Below, one piece after another: positions 62,964 through 64,000 of a stretch of DNA of 64,000 nucleotides; position 1 is the stretch's first letter; each line of letters starts with the position of its first letter. Under the pieces are notes generated by a model, which had not been told where the DNA came from, made no database searches, and was given only the letters and a program-made list of their open reading frames with translations. Source of the DNA: Ceraceosorus guamensis (taxonomy: Eukaryota; Basidiomycota; Exobasidiomycetes; Ceraceosorales; Ceraceosoraceae); the NCBI RefSeq assembly GCF_003144195.1, contig NW_020290060.1, forward strand, positions 32,662 through 96,661, in the 5' to 3' direction. The translations under genes were made by a program, and so were the position numbers.

Positions 62964-63311
62964 TCCCCGCCTCCGCTCTCATACGGAGTGGTGCATCATG
63001 CGCCCTCAAAATGTACATCTACCCAAAATTAGTTGCTGCCGATGCAATCGATCTCTCCTCGTCTCGGCAAAGTGTCAGGTTGCGGCGCGTGAGATGTGCA
63101 CCGTGCAAAGATACGTGCCACCTAGCGCGGATCAGACTCATACGAGCGTCGACAGCCAAACGTGTTCGCAGCCAAAGTTATTGCACACTGCATTGATTTC
63201 CTCTGTTCTCGATTCCAGCCGTTTTGACCTCATTCGATTGAAGCTCACTCCCACGTTCTGCCAAAAGCCCGATTTTGCTAAAGAGAGACATGTCGAGGCC
63301 GGCGCCATTGC
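62964..63311. other. Intergenic 3'-3' spacer
   Basis: 348 bases between LEU4 and the convergent MAPEG gene. Nothing but 3' UTR-type sequence is seen. Confidence 0.55.
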
Positions 63312-63880
63312 TTACTGGAGAGCAAGCCCAGCGCTAGAAGTCATGGCGCGATGATTCATCGAAACGAATGTGAGCGTGCTTCTCTCGCCGCAATTCGCCG
63401 CGCGACGTGTGCTCGAATGAAAGACTCACCGGATGAACAAGGTGAAGCAGGTCGATACACCAACAAGAAAGATGGCACTTCGAAGGTTCGCTGAACGAGG
63501 ATCGGGAGGGGACGGTTGCGCGAGCACATGAGTCAACCGGGCTCGTGGAGCGCGAGAGACAAATCGCCAAGGCGACTTACAGAGAGGCTCGGAAGTGGTG
63601 GAAATATAGGCGACCGAGTAAAAGATGCGAGAAACGACGTAGATGATGGCTGCCGTGTTCAAAAAGTCGACTGTGGGATCGTCGCGAGGGCATTAGGTGC
63701 GAAGTGATGGAGAGTGAGCACGCGCGCGACGCCTCGCGATGTTCCTCGCTGCCCGCATACACTACGAAAAGGTCGAAAGACGCACCTGGAAGCTTGGCAA
63801 CGTTGCCCGCGATGATGGCAGCCGCGAAGAAGGGCAGGTTCTCAAAGCCATTTTGTTGGGCTGCTTCAGCGCGGATGTAG
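63312..63880 (-). CDS. MAPEG-family membrane protein, 5' partial
   Basis: Visible exons 63786-63880, 63581-63670, 63430-63490 and 63312-63333, about 89 residues. The 5' exon is missing: the pyrimidine tract and CAG at 63881 form an acceptor, and no ATG is read downstream of it. The visible part begins YIRAEAAQQNGFENLPFFAA, the MAPEG family's glutathione-binding helix (RxxxxxQNxxE), then AAIIAGNVAKLPGVDFLNTA, AIIYVVSRIFYSVAYI, NLRSAIFLVGVSTCFTLFIR, ending AGLALQ. The family includes glutathione transferases and eicosanoid enzymes with four membrane helices. The exact activity here is unknown. An alternative last acceptor would give KQWRRPRHVSL instead. Confidence 0.78.
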
Positions 63881-63966
63881 CTGGGGAGGAAGGGTGGAGG
63901 CGGGGGCAGGACACAGAGGTGTACGACGATCCCAAGCATCAGTGCAGACATTCAAAAGCTCGTAGC

Positions 63967-63967
<1 letters not shown>

Positions 63968-63998
<31 letters not shown>

Positions 63999-64000
63999 TT
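63968..64000. repeat. C9-T24 homopolymer at the right edge
   Basis: A run of about nine C followed by T to the window end, beside the broken MAPEG gene. Such a junction can be a real low-complexity tract or a sequencing/assembly artefact. Confidence 0.9.

Overview
This window is nuclear DNA of a basidiomycete fungus, most likely a relative of the smuts (Ustilaginomycotina). Genes are separated by 0.1 to 3 kb and cut by many short introns with GTGAGT or GTAAGT donors and CTAAC/CTGAC-like branch points. There are no operons, ribosome binding sites or CRISPR, and I found no transposon, tRNA or rRNA gene. The lineage is an inference from protein resemblance and intron style. All exon models were assembled by hand from splice signals and reading-frame continuity.

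Layout, left to right: a partial GATA-like (PF08550) regulator (minus); a SAP30-type Sin3-binding protein (plus) facing a WRAP73/WDR8 WD40 protein (minus); a peroxisomal SCP2-type thiolase ending SKL (plus); a 1478-residue non-RD protein kinase (minus); the NDUFA9-type complex I subunit (plus); a GPI-anchored Cys-rich wall protein (plus); HMG-CoA lyase ending SKL (minus), head to head with a PTS2-bearing 3-ketoacyl-CoA thiolase (plus); a Kre9/Knh-like GPI protein (plus); a secreted Pra1/Asp f 2-type zincophore (minus) divergent from a ZIP zinc transporter (plus); a stand-alone SCP2 sterol-carrier protein ending SRL (plus); a 1181-residue Ser-rich disordered protein (plus); Atg18 (plus) facing an XPG/Rad2-type nuclease (minus); a MAG-type DNA glycosylase (plus) facing COX10 haem O synthase (minus); cullin-1 (plus) facing ARV1 (minus); 2-isopropylmalate synthase (plus); and a partial MAPEG protein (minus) at the right edge, next to a C9-T24 homopolymer.

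Two themes link neighbours. First, four of the 21 genes carry a peroxisome signal (SKL, SKL, SRL, PTS2), and together they cover thiolysis, HMG-CoA cleavage and lipid carriage. Second, 32-36 kb is a zinc-scavenging locus: a secreted zincophore with a His/Asp tract and a C-terminal CHTHADGTVHC motif sits divergent from a ZIP transporter whose extracellular N-terminus carries a related CHLHGDHWHC motif, itself one of two tandem copies. Intergenic DNA carries a dispersed short element (core TCACGAAT / ATTCGTGA) that is not explained by any gene.
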